DNA of 28,874 nucleotides from Rhodobacteraceae bacterium UBA3069 (GCA_002366795.1 DFBX01000051.1:1-28874); one strand, 5' to 3'. Positions 8,026 to 17,156 are shown, counted from the first letter of the stretch. Numbers and translations: made by a program. The notes: generated by a model from the sequence alone, not told the origin.

Positions 8026-8480
8026 ACCGGCAAGGCCGTTGTCTTGAACACAGTGCGCAGTGCGAAACTGGATTGCATCTGCGCCACCCCCGGCAGACGG
8101 GTCAGGTATTGGCGGTGGATGCGGGCGAAATCCTCGGTGTCTTCGGCCACGATCTTCAGAATGTAGTCCGCCGTGCCCGCCATCAGGTGACATTCCAACA
8201 CGTCTGGAATACGGCTGACAGCCGCTTCGAAGGCTTCCAGCACCTCGTCGGCCTGAGTGCTTAGGGTGATCTCGACGAAAACGGTGGTGGGCAGGCCAAT
8301 TTTCTTGGGGTTCAGCAGGGCGACATAATCGCGGATGAACCCGTCCGCCTCCAGCCGTTGCACGCGGCGGTGACAGGCGCTTGCCGACAGATTTACCTGT
8401 TCGGCCAGTTCCGCGTTGGAAATCCGCCCGCGCCGTTGCAGCACCTTCAAGATACGCCGATCCGTCTCGTCCAATTGCAT
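8022..8480 (-). CDS. Lrp/AsnC family transcriptional regulator, likely regulator of ald
   Basis: The 152-residue protein starts MQLDETDRRILKVLQRRGR, then the winged-helix DNA-binding region with SNAELAEQVNLSASACHRRVQRLE, and a C-terminal RAM effector domain containing LECHLMAGTADYILKIVAED. The start at 8480 is preferred because AAGGAAG lies upstream and it matches the family's usual N-terminus; an in-frame ATG at 8510 adds ten residues with no ribosome site. It is divergent from alanine dehydrogenase, the arrangement of the AldR class, in which the regulator senses alanine and activates ald. The gene overlaps the secreted-protein gene that follows it. Confidence 0.92.
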   Translation of the reverse strand: MQLDETDRRILKVLQRRGRISNAELAEQVNLSASACHRRVQRLEADGFIRDYVALLNPKKIGLPTTVFVEITLSTQADEVLEAFEAAVSRIPDVLECHLMAGTADYILKIVAEDTEDFARIHRQYLTRLPGVAQMQSSFALRTVFKTTALPV

Positions 8481-8631
8481 TTTCGCGGCTTCCTTCGACG
8501 TTACTGCCATTTAGTGCAAGAATATCCCAACAAAGCCCTGTTTGGCGACCACCTTTTCAACCCTCTTGCGCTGACGCCGTGCCATTCTGCCTGCGACAAC
8601 CTGTCCAGCGCCCATCAGGAGGTGACCCCCA
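8481..8631. promoter_or_regulatory. Divergent control region of the Lrp regulator and ald
   Basis: This 151-base gap must hold promoters for both divergent genes and the Lrp-type operator. The plus side ends in an exceptionally strong ribosome site, AGGAGGTGA (8617-8625), seven bases before the ald ATG. I could not pick a convincing operator or -10/-35 pair, so only the region is called. Confidence 0.5.
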
Positions 8632-9771
8632 ATGAAAGTCGGATGCCCCACCGAAATCAAACCGCAGGAATTCCGCGTCGGGATCACGCCCCAGGCCGCA
8701 GCCGAGCTGACGGCCCATGGCCATACCGTGCTGATCCAGCAGGGCGCAGGGATCGAAGCGGGCTTTGACGATGCCGCCTATGTTGCCGCGGGCGCGACCA
8801 TACTGCCCGATGCCGCCAGCATCTTTGCCGAGGCCGAGATGATCGTGAAGGTGAAAGAACCGCAAGCCGCAGAGCGCGCCATGCTGCGCCGCGGCCAAAC
8901 CCTGTTCACTTACCTGCACCTTGCGCCGGACCCCGAACAAACCGCCGACCTGTTGAAATCCGGCTGCACCGCCATCGCTTATGAAACCGTGACTCAGGCC
9001 GGTGGCGGGCTGCCCCTGCTGGCACCGATGTCCGAGGTCGCGGGCAAGCTCGCGCCACAGGTCGGCGCATGGACCCTGCAAAAGGCCAATGGCGGACGCG
9101 GCGTGTTGATGGGCGGCGTGCCCGGCGTGCTGCCCGCCCGTGTCGTCGTGATCGGCGGCGGCGTGGTCGGCACCCATGCGGCCCGCGTGGCCGCTGGCAT
9201 GGGCGCGGATGTGACCGTGCTGGACCGATCGCTGCACCGCCTGCGCTACCTTGACGATGCCTTTCGCGGGCAGTTCGGCACCGCCTATGCCGACAAGGCG
9301 ACCACGGCAGAACTGGTCGCAAGCGCCGACATGGTGGTTGGCGCGGTTCTGGTTCCCGGTGCCACCGCCCCCCGTCTTGTCACCCGCGCGCAACTGTCCA
9401 CCATGAAACCCGGCGCGGCCATTGTCGATGTGGCCATCGACCAGGGCGGCTGTTTCGAAACCTCGCGGCCGACCACGCATCACGACCCGATCTACGAGGT
9501 GGACGGGATCATGCATTATTGCGTGGCCAACATGCCCGGCGCGGTGGCGCGGACCTCGACCATGGCGCTTGGCAATGCCACGCTGCCCTTCATGGTGACG
9601 CTGGCCGACAAGGGCTGGCAGCAGGCGTGCATCGACGATCCGCACCTGGCCCAAGGCCTGAACGTGCATGACGGCAAACTGCTGACCCAATCCGTGGGCG
9701 AGGCACAAGACCGCCCCGTCACCCCCCTGTCCGAAGTGCTGGAAAGCCGGGGCGACTTGCGTTCGGCCTGA
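8632..9771 (+). CDS. ald: L-alanine dehydrogenase
   Basis: The 379-residue enzyme interconverts L-alanine and pyruvate plus ammonia with NAD. All key residues are visible: Arg15 (FRVGITP), Lys75 (VKVKEP) and His96 (YLHLAPD) for pyruvate binding and catalysis, the nucleotide loop VVIGGGVVGTHAARVAAGMGA, and the catalytic Asp in VDVAIDQGGCFETS. The length is slightly above the usual 371 owing to a short C-terminal extension. It is divergent from an Lrp-type regulator, as in many alphaproteobacteria where alanine induces ald for catabolism. Two hairpins follow the stop. Confidence 0.98.
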   Translation: MKVGCPTEIKPQEFRVGITPQAAAELTAHGHTVLIQQGAGIEAGFDDAAYVAAGATILPDAASIFAEAEMIVKVKEPQAAERAMLRRGQTLFTYLHLAPDPEQTADLLKSGCTAIAYETVTQAGGGLPLLAPMSEVAGKLAPQVGAWTLQKANGGRGVLMGGVPGVLPARVVVIGGGVVGTHAARVAAGMGADVTVLDRSLHRLRYLDDAFRGQFGTAYADKATTAELVASADMVVGAVLVPGATAPRLVTRAQLSTMKPGAAIVDVAIDQGGCFETSRPTTHHDPIYEVDGIMHYCVANMPGAVARTSTMALGNATLPFMVTLADKGWQQACIDDPHLAQGLNVHDGKLLTQSVGEAQDRPVTPLSEVLESRGDLRSA

Positions 9772-9780
9772 TCGCGAACA

Positions 9781-9852
9781 CGCCAGCCCGCCGATCCCCT
9801 TCAGGGGCTGGCGTGGCGGAGGCCGCCCCTTGCACCCCGCGCGGCCTCCGCC
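9781..9852 (+). terminator. Two tandem hairpins between ald and thpR
   Basis: Hairpin 1 pairs 9781-9789 with 9805-9813 (nine bases, CGCCAGCCC arm). Hairpin 2 pairs 9815-9826 with 9841-9852 (twelve perfect bases, GGCGGAGGCCGC arm) and is followed by CATTTTGG. The first starts 9 bases after the ald stop; the second ends 12 bases before the thpR ATG, where no Shine-Dalgarno is visible. They probably end ald transcription but may also shape thpR translation. Confidence 0.6.
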
Positions 9853-9864
9853 CATTTTGGTGCC

Positions 9865-10416
9865 ATGAACAGCTATCGTACCTTTCTTGCCATCGACCTG
9901 CCGGACAACATCCGCGACACGCTAGAGGCATTGTCCGAAGAATGCCGCACGGGCCGCGCGGTCGATTGGGACGACCTGCACCTGACGCTGCATTTCCTGG
10001 GCGATCAACCCGTGGACCTGCTGGAAGAGGCGCATGAAAACCTGTCGGCGCGGCCCCTGCCCGCCCCCGATCTGGAATTCGACGGGCTGGGCGGCTTTGG
10101 CACCCCCGCGCGCAGCGTCGCCGCGCTGATCCGGCCCAATGACACATTGAATGCCCTGCACAAGACAACGGCCAGCGCTCTGCGCCAATCGGGCATCACG
10201 CTCGAACACCGCCGCTTTCGTCCGCATGTGACACTGCTGCGCATACCCCGCAATCAGCCCCCGCAGGACCAGGCAAAGCTGCACAGCTTCCTGACCACAT
10301 ACGCGGGCAAATCCCTGCCCCCATTCACACCGGACAGCATGACCCTCTACCGCTCGATCCTCAGGCCAGAGGGGCCGATCTATGACCCGCTGGTCAGCTA
10401 CGACTTGGGCACATAA
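9865..10416 (+). CDS. thpR: RNA 2',3'-cyclic phosphodiesterase (2H family)
   Basis: The 183-residue protein has the two HxTx motifs that define the 2H phosphoesterase superfamily: HLTL (about 39-42, within LHLTLHFLGD) and HVTL (about 112-115, within FRPHVTLLRI). The N-terminus MNSYRTFLAIDLP matches ThpR (LigT) proteins, which hydrolyse 2',3'-cyclic phosphate ends of RNA. The length is standard. It is convergent with mscL, sharing a hairpin between the stops. The start lacks a visible purine-rich ribosome site and sits directly behind a 12-bp hairpin. Confidence 0.93.
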   Translation: MNSYRTFLAIDLPDNIRDTLEALSEECRTGRAVDWDDLHLTLHFLGDQPVDLLEEAHENLSARPLPAPDLEFDGLGGFGTPARSVAALIRPNDTLNALHKTTASALRQSGITLEHRRFRPHVTLLRIPRNQPPQDQAKLHSFLTTYAGKSLPPFTPDSMTLYRSILRPEGPIYDPLVSYDLGT

Positions 10417-10441
10417 AAACCCCCGCCGAAACCGGCGGAGG
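10414..10441. terminator. Terminator between convergent thpR and mscL
   Basis: A GC-rich stem of about seven base pairs (CCCGCCG near 10422-10428 with CGGCGG at 10433-10438) is followed, on the minus strand, by GTTTTTATG, a good U-tract for mscL. On the plus strand it overlaps the last codons of thpR and is less ideal as a terminator. Confidence 0.65.
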
Positions 10442-10478
10442 CCATCATCACGCGCATGAATGATGTTGTTTCGCGGGA

Positions 10479-10910
10479 TCAGCCTTTCTTGAGCGAATCC
10501 CGAATTTCCAGCAGCACGTCCAGCTCGCTGGGGCCGGTCGGCACCTCGGGGGCGATCTCCTCGGGCTTTTCGGCCATGGCTTTGACCTTGTTCACGTAAC
10601 GCACCAGCATGAACACCACGAAGGCGATGATCAGGAAGTTGATGACCGCCATGATGAAAGAGCCGTAGGCGAAAATGCTGGCCCCGGCCTCGCGCGCGGC
10701 CTCCAGGTTGGCCCCTTCAGGCGCATCGCCGGCCAGCACGGCGTAATTGTTGGTGAAATCCATCCCGCCGGTGAACAGTCCGATGATCGGGTTGATCAGG
10801 TCGGCGACCATGGATTTCACGATCGCGGTAAATGCCGCACCAATGATGATACCCACGGCCATGTCCATGACATTGCCCTTGGCTATGAAGTCCTTGAACT
10901 CTTTAAGCAT
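10479..10910 (-). CDS. mscL: Large-conductance mechanosensitive channel MscL
   Basis: The 143-residue inner-membrane protein opens with the MscL signature MLKEFKDFIAKGNVMDMAVGIIIGAAFTAIVKSMVADLI, comprising the S1 helix and pore-lining TM1. A periplasmic loop follows, then TM2 (about 84-105, FIMAVINFLIIAFVVFMLVRYV) and a C-terminal helical bundle. The homopentamer opens at high membrane tension to release solutes during hypo-osmotic shock. AAGGGAC precedes the ATG. It stands alone between convergent thpR and divergent gst. Confidence 0.97.
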   Translation of the reverse strand: MLKEFKDFIAKGNVMDMAVGIIIGAAFTAIVKSMVADLINPIIGLFTGGMDFTNNYAVLAGDAPEGANLEAAREAGASIFAYGSFIMAVINFLIIAFVVFMLVRYVNKVKAMAEKPEEIAPEVPTGPSELDVLLEIRDSLKKG

Positions 10911-11060
10911 TTCTGTCCCTTTTTCTTATGGCTCGCGCAGTCTTTTCCGCGCATTGCCGGTTCGCGCACATAGCTTACCATCGTTTTGCACACAAAGGTT
11001 AATGGTTTTAAGGGGAAAGCGGCGTTACCTTCCCCCCAAATCCCCCGTAAAGGAGACGAC

Positions 11061-11759
11061 ATGAACTTCCCCGATGACTTCCCCATCACCCGCAAATGGT
11101 CGCCCCACGATGCGTCGAAATTGCAGCTCTACTCTTTTCCCACGCCGAACGGGGTGAAGGTTTCGATCATGCTGGAAGAGATCGGCCTGCCCTACGAGGC
11201 GCACAAGGTCACGCTGGCCGATGCCGATGTGAAAAGCCCCGAATTCCTGTCGCTGAATCCCAATAGCAAGATCCCCGCGATCATTGACCCCAACGGCCCG
11301 TCCGGCCCGCTGGGCCTGTTCGAATCCGGTGCGATCCTGATCTACCTGGCGGAAAAGACCGCCAAGCTGCTGCCCTCCGATGCTGCGGGCCGGGCCAAGG
11401 TGATCCAATGGGTCATGTTCCAGATGGGCGGCGTCGGCCCGATGTTCGGCCAGCTTGGGTTCTTCTACAAATTCGCAGGCAGCAAGGTCGAAGACCCCCT
11501 GCCACGCGAACGCTATATCAACGAGGCAAAGCGCCTGCTGGATGTGCTTGAGGGCGAAATGTCAGACGGGCGCGACTGGATCGCGGGGGACTATTCCATT
11601 GCCGATATCGCGCTGTGCCCTTGGCTGAACGCGCTGAATTTCTACGGCGCGCGTGAAGTGGTCGGATGGGACGACCACCCGCATGTGGTCAAGTGGGTCG
11701 ATCGGTTCTATGCACGCCCCGCGGTTCAGCGCGGCAAGAACATCCCGGCCCGCGACTGA
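11061..11759 (+). CDS. Glutathione S-transferase family protein (YfcG/YghU-like)
   Basis: This 232-residue cytosolic GST has an N-terminal thioredoxin-like domain (about 15-105). It contains YSFPTPNGVKVSIMLEEIGL, the cis-Pro element NPNSKIPAIID and the FESGAILIYLAEKT glutathione-contact motif, followed by an all-helical C-terminal domain with the DYSIADIALCPWL fold signature. TPNG followed by KVSIMLEE is characteristic of the nu-class YfcG/YghU group, which act as disulphide-bond reductases with glutathione. The start at 11061 has AAAGGAG seven bases upstream; the longer open frame upstream has none. A strong bidirectional terminator separates it from convergent pheT. Confidence 0.94.
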   Translation: MNFPDDFPITRKWSPHDASKLQLYSFPTPNGVKVSIMLEEIGLPYEAHKVTLADADVKSPEFLSLNPNSKIPAIIDPNGPSGPLGLFESGAILIYLAEKTAKLLPSDAAGRAKVIQWVMFQMGGVGPMFGQLGFFYKFAGSKVEDPLPRERYINEAKRLLDVLEGEMSDGRDWIAGDYSIADIALCPWLNALNFYGAREVVGWDDHPHVVKWVDRFYARPAVQRGKNIPARD

Positions 11760-11806
11760 TCGCGAAGAGGGGCCGCCGCTTTACCCGCCGATACAACCCA
11801 AAAAGC

Positions 11807-11837
11807 AAAACGGGCGCCCCGATGGAGCGCCCGTTTT
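11807..11837. terminator. Bidirectional terminator between gst and pheT
   Basis: AAAACGGGCGC (11807-11817) and GCGCCCGTTTT (11827-11837) form a perfect 11-bp stem with a nine-base loop. The A-tract on one side and T-tract on the other make it functional for both convergent transcripts. Confidence 0.88.
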
Positions 11838-11854
11838 CATTCATTACGCAAGGA

Positions 11855-14266
11855 TCAGCCGCGCAACGTACCGCCGGTGGCCTTACTGACCTTTTCGACG
11901 ATCTTTTTCGACACAGCTTCGATGTCCTCGTCCTTCAGGGTCTTATCCACAGGTTGCAGACGCACCGTGACGGCGATGGATTTCTTGCCCGCGCCCATCT
12001 GTGCCTCGGCCTTGTCGCCGGTGAATTCGTCAAAAACGCGGACGCCTTCGATCAGCGCCTTGTCGGCACCGGCAGCGGCATTGACCAGCGTCAACGCCTC
12101 GACCCCGTTGTCCACGACAAAGGCGAAATCACGTTCCACCGCTTGCAGGTCGCTGACAACCAGCGCAGGGCGGGTGGCGGTCTTGTTCTTCGGTTCGGGC
12201 ACTTGGGCCGGGGCGATGGTGAAGGCCACGGCGGGGCCTTTCACATCCATGGCCTCCAGCACGCGGGGGTGCAATTCGCCAAAGGTTGCCAGCACCTTTT
12301 TCGGGCCAAGACAGACTTGGCCGTGACGGCCCGGATGCCACCACGCCTCGCCATTGCGGAACACTTGCGTCTTGGCGGGCGCGCCGATGGCGGACAGAAC
12401 CGCCTCGGCGTCGGCCTTCGCGTCGAACAGGTCCACCGCCCGCGCCGCGCCATGCACGTCCTTCGGGCCGGTGCGGCCCACCAGCAGGCCGGCGACCTGC
12501 ACCGCCTGCTCGCCCGGCTCGCCACCGCTGAACACCGCGCCAACTTCGAACAGGGCCAGATCCATGAAGCCGCGCGCCTGGTTGCGGGCGGCGGCCTGCA
12601 ACAGACCGGCCAGCAGGTTCGAGCGCATATGGCTCATTTCCGACGAAATCGGGTTGGCCACCATCGTGGCATCGGTCCCCCCGCCGAACAGCGCCGCGCC
12701 GGCCTGATCAATGAAGGAATAGGTCACGCATTCATTATACCCCAGCGCCGCCGTGGTGCGCCGCGCAATCTGCTCGCGGCGCTGCGCCACGGTCAGGATC
12801 GGTTTGGGCACGCCGGTATGGGCGCGTGGCATCGGCTCGCCTTGCAGCTTGGTCAGGGACGCGATGCGCGCCACCTCTTCCACCAGGTCCGCCTCGCCCA
12901 GCACATCGGGACGCCAGCTTGGCACCCAAGCCATGTCGCCTTCCAGACGAAAGCCCAATGCCTCCAGCGTGCGGCGCTGCTCGGCCTCGGGGATGTTCAT
13001 CCCGACCAGCGAAATCACGCGGGCCGGGTCAAGTTTATAGGCGCGGCTGACATCCGGCACCTTGCCCGCGACCACCACATCCGACGGTTCCCCGCCGCAC
13101 AGGTCCATGATCATCTGCGTCGCATCGTCCAGCGCCTGCATGTTGTATGCGGGGTCGATCCCGCGCTCGTTCCGGTAACGCGCGTCCGAATTGATCTTCA
13201 ACCCCCGCCCCGTCATCGCGATCTGGATACGGTCCCAGACGGCGGCCTCAAGGAACACGTCGGTCGTTTCAAGGGTGCAGCCCGTCGCCAAACCGCCCAT
13301 GATGCCGCCCACGGATTCCACGCCATTATCGTCAGAAATCACCACCATGCCGGGGGCAAAGGTGTATTCCTTCTCGTCCAGGCCCACCATCGTTTCGCCG
13401 CCCTTGGTGCGCTGAATGGTCAGCCCGCCCGCAACCTTGCCCGCGTCGAACACATGCAGCGGGCGGTTGCGGTCATAGGTGAAGAAGTTGGTCACATCGA
13501 CCAGCGCCGAAATCGGGCGCAAGCCAATCGCCCGCAGCCGCGATTGCAGCCATTCCGGCGAGGGGCCGTTTTTCACGCCCTTGATCAAGCGGCCCGCGAA
13601 CACCTCGCAGCCCTCGGTCGCCGCATCTTCGGCAATCGTCACGGAAATGGGGCACGGGAATGTGCCGTCGATCTTGGCCGTCTTGGCGGGCTTCATCGTG
13701 CCAAGACCACGCGCGGCCAGGTCCAGCGCAATGCCGCGTACACCCAATGCATCGGGGCGGTTCGGGGTGATGGCAATCTCAATCACCGGATCGACCTTGG
13801 CGGGGTCATTCTCCGCCAGCCAGTCGGCAAAGCTTTGCCCAACCTCGCCCGAGGGCAATTCGATGATCCCGTTATGCTCGTCCGACAGTTCCAGCTCGCG
13901 CTCCGAGGCCATCATGCCGTGCGATTCCACGCCGCGGATCTTGCCAACGCTCAGCGTGACATCAATGCCGGGAACGTAATCGCCGGGCTTGCACAGCACC
14001 ACGGTGATGCCTTCGCGCGCGTTGGGCGCCCCGCAAACAATCTGCTTGTCGCCCTCGTCGGTCTCAACCGTGCACACGCGCAGCCGGTCCGCATCGGGGT
14101 GCTGTTCCGCGTGCTTGACCTTTGCCAGCGTGAACGCCGACAGCTTGGCGGCGGGGTTTTCCACCCCTTCAACCTCTAGCCCCAGATCGGTCAGGGCATA
14201 TGTGATCTCGTCCACGGATGCCGTGGTTTCAAGGTGTTCTTTCAGCCAGGAGAGGGTGAATTTCAT
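11855..14266 (-). CDS. pheT: Phenylalanine--tRNA ligase beta subunit
   Basis: The 803-residue protein has the full bacterial PheT architecture. The N-terminal MKFTLSWLKEHLE is followed by an OB-fold tRNA-binding domain (about 40-150, with KVKHAEQHPDADRLRVC), the B3/B4 editing region, a B5 domain, the catalytic-like core and a C-terminal FDX-ACB anticodon-binding domain. Together with PheS it forms the alpha2-beta2 enzyme that charges tRNA-Phe, with editing of Tyr-tRNA-Phe in beta. The start at 14266 was chosen at the conserved MKFT; an upstream extension would run antisense-free into the preceding gene without support. Its ribosome site GGAAG lies across the stop of the membrane-protein gene 5 bases upstream. 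Confidence 0.98.
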   Translation of the reverse strand: MKFTLSWLKEHLETTASVDEITYALTDLGLEVEGVENPAAKLSAFTLAKVKHAEQHPDADRLRVCTVETDEGDKQIVCGAPNAREGITVVLCKPGDYVPGIDVTLSVGKIRGVESHGMMASERELELSDEHNGIIELPSGEVGQSFADWLAENDPAKVDPVIEIAITPNRPDALGVRGIALDLAARGLGTMKPAKTAKIDGTFPCPISVTIAEDAATEGCEVFAGRLIKGVKNGPSPEWLQSRLRAIGLRPISALVDVTNFFTYDRNRPLHVFDAGKVAGGLTIQRTKGGETMVGLDEKEYTFAPGMVVISDDNGVESVGGIMGGLATGCTLETTDVFLEAAVWDRIQIAMTGRGLKINSDARYRNERGIDPAYNMQALDDATQMIMDLCGGEPSDVVVAGKVPDVSRAYKLDPARVISLVGMNIPEAEQRRTLEALGFRLEGDMAWVPSWRPDVLGEADLVEEVARIASLTKLQGEPMPRAHTGVPKPILTVAQRREQIARRTTAALGYNECVTYSFIDQAGAALFGGGTDATMVANPISSEMSHMRSNLLAGLLQAAARNQARGFMDLALFEVGAVFSGGEPGEQAVQVAGLLVGRTGPKDVHGAARAVDLFDAKADAEAVLSAIGAPAKTQVFRNGEAWWHPGRHGQVCLGPKKVLATFGELHPRVLEAMDVKGPAVAFTIAPAQVPEPKNKTATRPALVVSDLQAVERDFAFVVDNGVEALTLVNAAAGADKALIEGVRVFDEFTGDKAEAQMGAGKKSIAVTVRLQPVDKTLKDEDIEAVSKKIVEKVSKATGGTLRG

Positions 14267-14271
14267 TTTGA

Positions 14272-14849
14272 TTAACTTCCCACGAGAGAGATTATGATCT
14301 GAACGGTGAAGGCCACGCCAAAAAGCAAGAGCACGAGCACAAGACCGTTGAACCACGGCGGAAACCGTCGAAGCGTCCAAAAGGGAACTTCTTTGCCCAT
14401 TGCCTCAGCACATTTAACAGAGGCTACGAACGCGGCTTGCTGATTCAAGTACAGGCAGTCAATGATGACCAGTTCACCAGGCGAAATCTGCGGTATTTTC
14501 ACCAAGAGATTACCTTTTTCCACCGTCTTGTATTCAGCGTCCCTTGGTTGCCAAACCATTATATCGTTGGGTCTATTTGAAAGGACAAACTCCACGTTGG
14601 TAGCAACCTTTCGCCCGATATTTTGGAGAAAATACTTATCAACAAAAACCTCGGTGCTAATGGGCGCCACTCCTTCGTCGCTCTGAGGTGAAAAAACAAC
14701 ATTCCGCGAGTTGTTCGCTCTGCCATAGTGAAGTTTTACCTTCGCGCGAAACGCATAGAGGATTGACGCGGCAAGCAATGTGAAACCAAGCCCGATTAAT
14801 TCTTCTTTGAAAGGAAGAAGAACAGACCAGACCGACTCAAACCACTGAT

Positions 14850-14853
<4 letters not shown>
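14272..14853 (-). CDS. AT-rich two-helix membrane protein inside the pheS-pheT operon
   Basis: The 193-residue product is unrecognised. It has a hydrophobic helix at about 12-35 (LLPFKEELIGLGFTLLAASILYAF), a soluble middle of about 130 residues predicted to be mostly beta, and a C-terminal helix at about 167-190 (FNGLVLVLLLFGVAFTVQIII), so the middle would lie on one side of the inner membrane. It begins with GTG overlapping the pheS stop (GTGA on the minus strand, 14850-14853) and ends 5 bases before pheT, so translation is coupled to both. Base composition is visibly lower in GC, roughly 46-48% by eye against about 62% for its neighbours, suggesting recent acquisition. Confidence 0.8.
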
Positions 14854-15923
<1,070 letters not shown>

Positions 15924-16110
15924 CTTCAGCACTCCGCTTGGGCTGCGTTTCCCCTAGCCAATAGGGACCGGAATCGCAAGCATCGCGGGCGTTTGCAGGG
16001 AAAACTGCCGCAGATGATCACATTTCTGTGGATTGCCTGTGGATAGGCTGACCTAGCGTTAGCATTCGGAAAGGAATCATGATAATTTCCTAGATATAGA
16101 GAGTAACAAT

Positions 16111-16163
16111 ATGCGGTTACGCATATATAGGTAGATACCCCGCCAAGATTTGGAAATTGGCGG
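16111..16163. promoter_or_regulatory. Two inverted repeats upstream of the OmpA-like gene
   Basis: ATGCG GTTA CGCAT (16111-16124) is a short palindrome in an AT-rich stretch. CCGCCAA (16140-16146) pairs with TTGGCGG (16157-16163), ending 15 bases before the ATG at 16179. These could be an operator and a 5-prime leader hairpin. The rest of 15924-16110 shows promoters only by presumption. Confidence 0.35.
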
Positions 16164-16178
16164 TTCTGGGGGTCAAAA

Positions 16179-17054
16179 ATGATTACGCTTTCAATGTCTG
16201 CGGGTATTTTTGCGGCGGTTCTGGGGGGGGGGGGCATGACCCCGACGGATGCACCGGTCGATGTCTTGCCCGTGATCCGCGTGGCCGAACAGGCGGATGA
16301 CACGCCGACGCGCAACACCGTGGACCTTCTCAGCGACATTATCGCCAATGCCAACAGCGCCGAGGCGTCCTCTGCCCGTGTGGCCGCGCCTGCCGATGCG
16401 ATCAAACTGGTCGATCCGCGCGCACTAACCCGCCCGCAACTGCGCCCCGGATCGGGCACACAACTGACCGCGATGCAGGCCGACCTGCCCAGCGGCACCA
16501 ACCAGATCAGTGCGCAGCCTGCGGCGGCGGACAATAGCCAACTGGCCGAGGAAACCGCAGCCGCCCGCGCGGCCATCAACGGTCAGTCCCTCGCGCCTGC
16601 GCAATCGGCCATCCCGGACAAGGACAACCACGCCACCCATAACGATCATGACGATCATGGCATGATGATGACCGCGCCCGACCCGAACCTGTCGGCCTGT
16701 GTGAACGAGATCAAGACCGTGGCAAACCGCACCACGATCTATTTCAACTCCTCTTCCTCGGCGCTGGACAAACGCTCGCGCGAGGCGGCGTTCCTGCTGG
16801 CGTCCATGGTGCAGAAATGCCCCGAGGCGCGGGTGATGATCGTAGAGTTCACCGACCCCAAGGGCGATCCGGCGATCAATCTTGCGCTCAGCTGGAAACG
16901 CGCCAATACCGTTCTGAATACGATCAAATCCGGCGGCTTCTCGACGCAGCCCTTCACGGTCAAATCCCATATGCAAAAACACAACGGCGCGGTTTGCCCG
17001 CATTGGGACGTGGTGGACCGCCACGTGGAGTTCGTTGTGAAGCAGGCGCACTAA
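16179..17054 (+). CDS. OmpA-C-terminal-like envelope protein with poly-G tract
   Basis: The 291-residue product has a short hydrophobic N-terminus (about 2-17, a weak export signal), a long disordered Ala/Asp-rich region, and a His/Asp-rich patch with THNDHDDHG (about 152-160) that could bind metal. The C-terminal domain (about 175-285) has the OmpA-like layout: TIYFNSSSSALDKRSREAAFLLASM, then VEFTDPKGDPAINLALSWKRANTVLNTIKSGGF. That domain contacts peptidoglycan in outer-membrane proteins. A run of 12 G (16223-16234) falls just after the signal core, coding LGGGG. It lies alone, opposite pheS and rplT. I cannot assign a specific role. Confidence 0.75.
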   Translation: MITLSMSAGIFAAVLGGGGMTPTDAPVDVLPVIRVAEQADDTPTRNTVDLLSDIIANANSAEASSARVAAPADAIKLVDPRALTRPQLRPGSGTQLTAMQADLPSGTNQISAQPAAADNSQLAEETAAARAAINGQSLAPAQSAIPDKDNHATHNDHDDHGMMMTAPDPNLSACVNEIKTVANRTTIYFNSSSSALDKRSREAAFLLASMVQKCPEARVMIVEFTDPKGDPAINLALSWKRANTVLNTIKSGGFSTQPFTVKSHMQKHNGAVCPHWDVVDRHVEFVVKQAH

Positions 17055-17115
17055 GCACCTTGTGACGCAGGCGCAGTAAGCACCTTGTGACGCAGGCGCA
17101 GTAGGAACATGTGAC
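17042..17115 (+). repeat. Three 25-bp tandem repeats covering the stop codon of the OmpA-like gene
   Basis: Units are 17042-17066, 17067-17091 and 17092-17115, with a partial fourth starting at 17116. Units 1 and 2 differ at one base; unit 3 is 24 bases and more diverged. The unit begins GCAGGCGCA and ends TTGTGAC. Unit 1 carries the gene's last codons and TAA. As 25 is not a multiple of three, each unit's TAA or TAG falls in a different frame. Confidence 0.9.
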
Positions 17116-17156
17116 GCAGGCCGAACAGTGGCTTGCAACAGCCCTGACAAAAAGAG

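Noticed and set aside
8557..9855. Long minus-strand open frame opposite ald
   Set aside because: His/Gly-rich nonsense translation antisense to a certain gene.
11943..11951. Perfect TTATCCACA DnaA box
   Set aside because: A single site inside the pheT coding sequence, expected by chance; no origin features around it.
11666..14179. Very long plus-strand open frame (about 840 codons)
   Set aside because: It is antisense to pheT; high-GC coding regions often leave the opposite strand open, and the translation has no recognisable domain.
15924..16178. Phe-rich attenuator leader for pheS
   Set aside because: No short ORF with phenylalanine codons followed by alternative hairpins and a T-tract was found on the minus strand.
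17042..17115. Possible CRISPR-like repeats
   Set aside because: Units are directly adjacent with no spacers and no cas genes are present.
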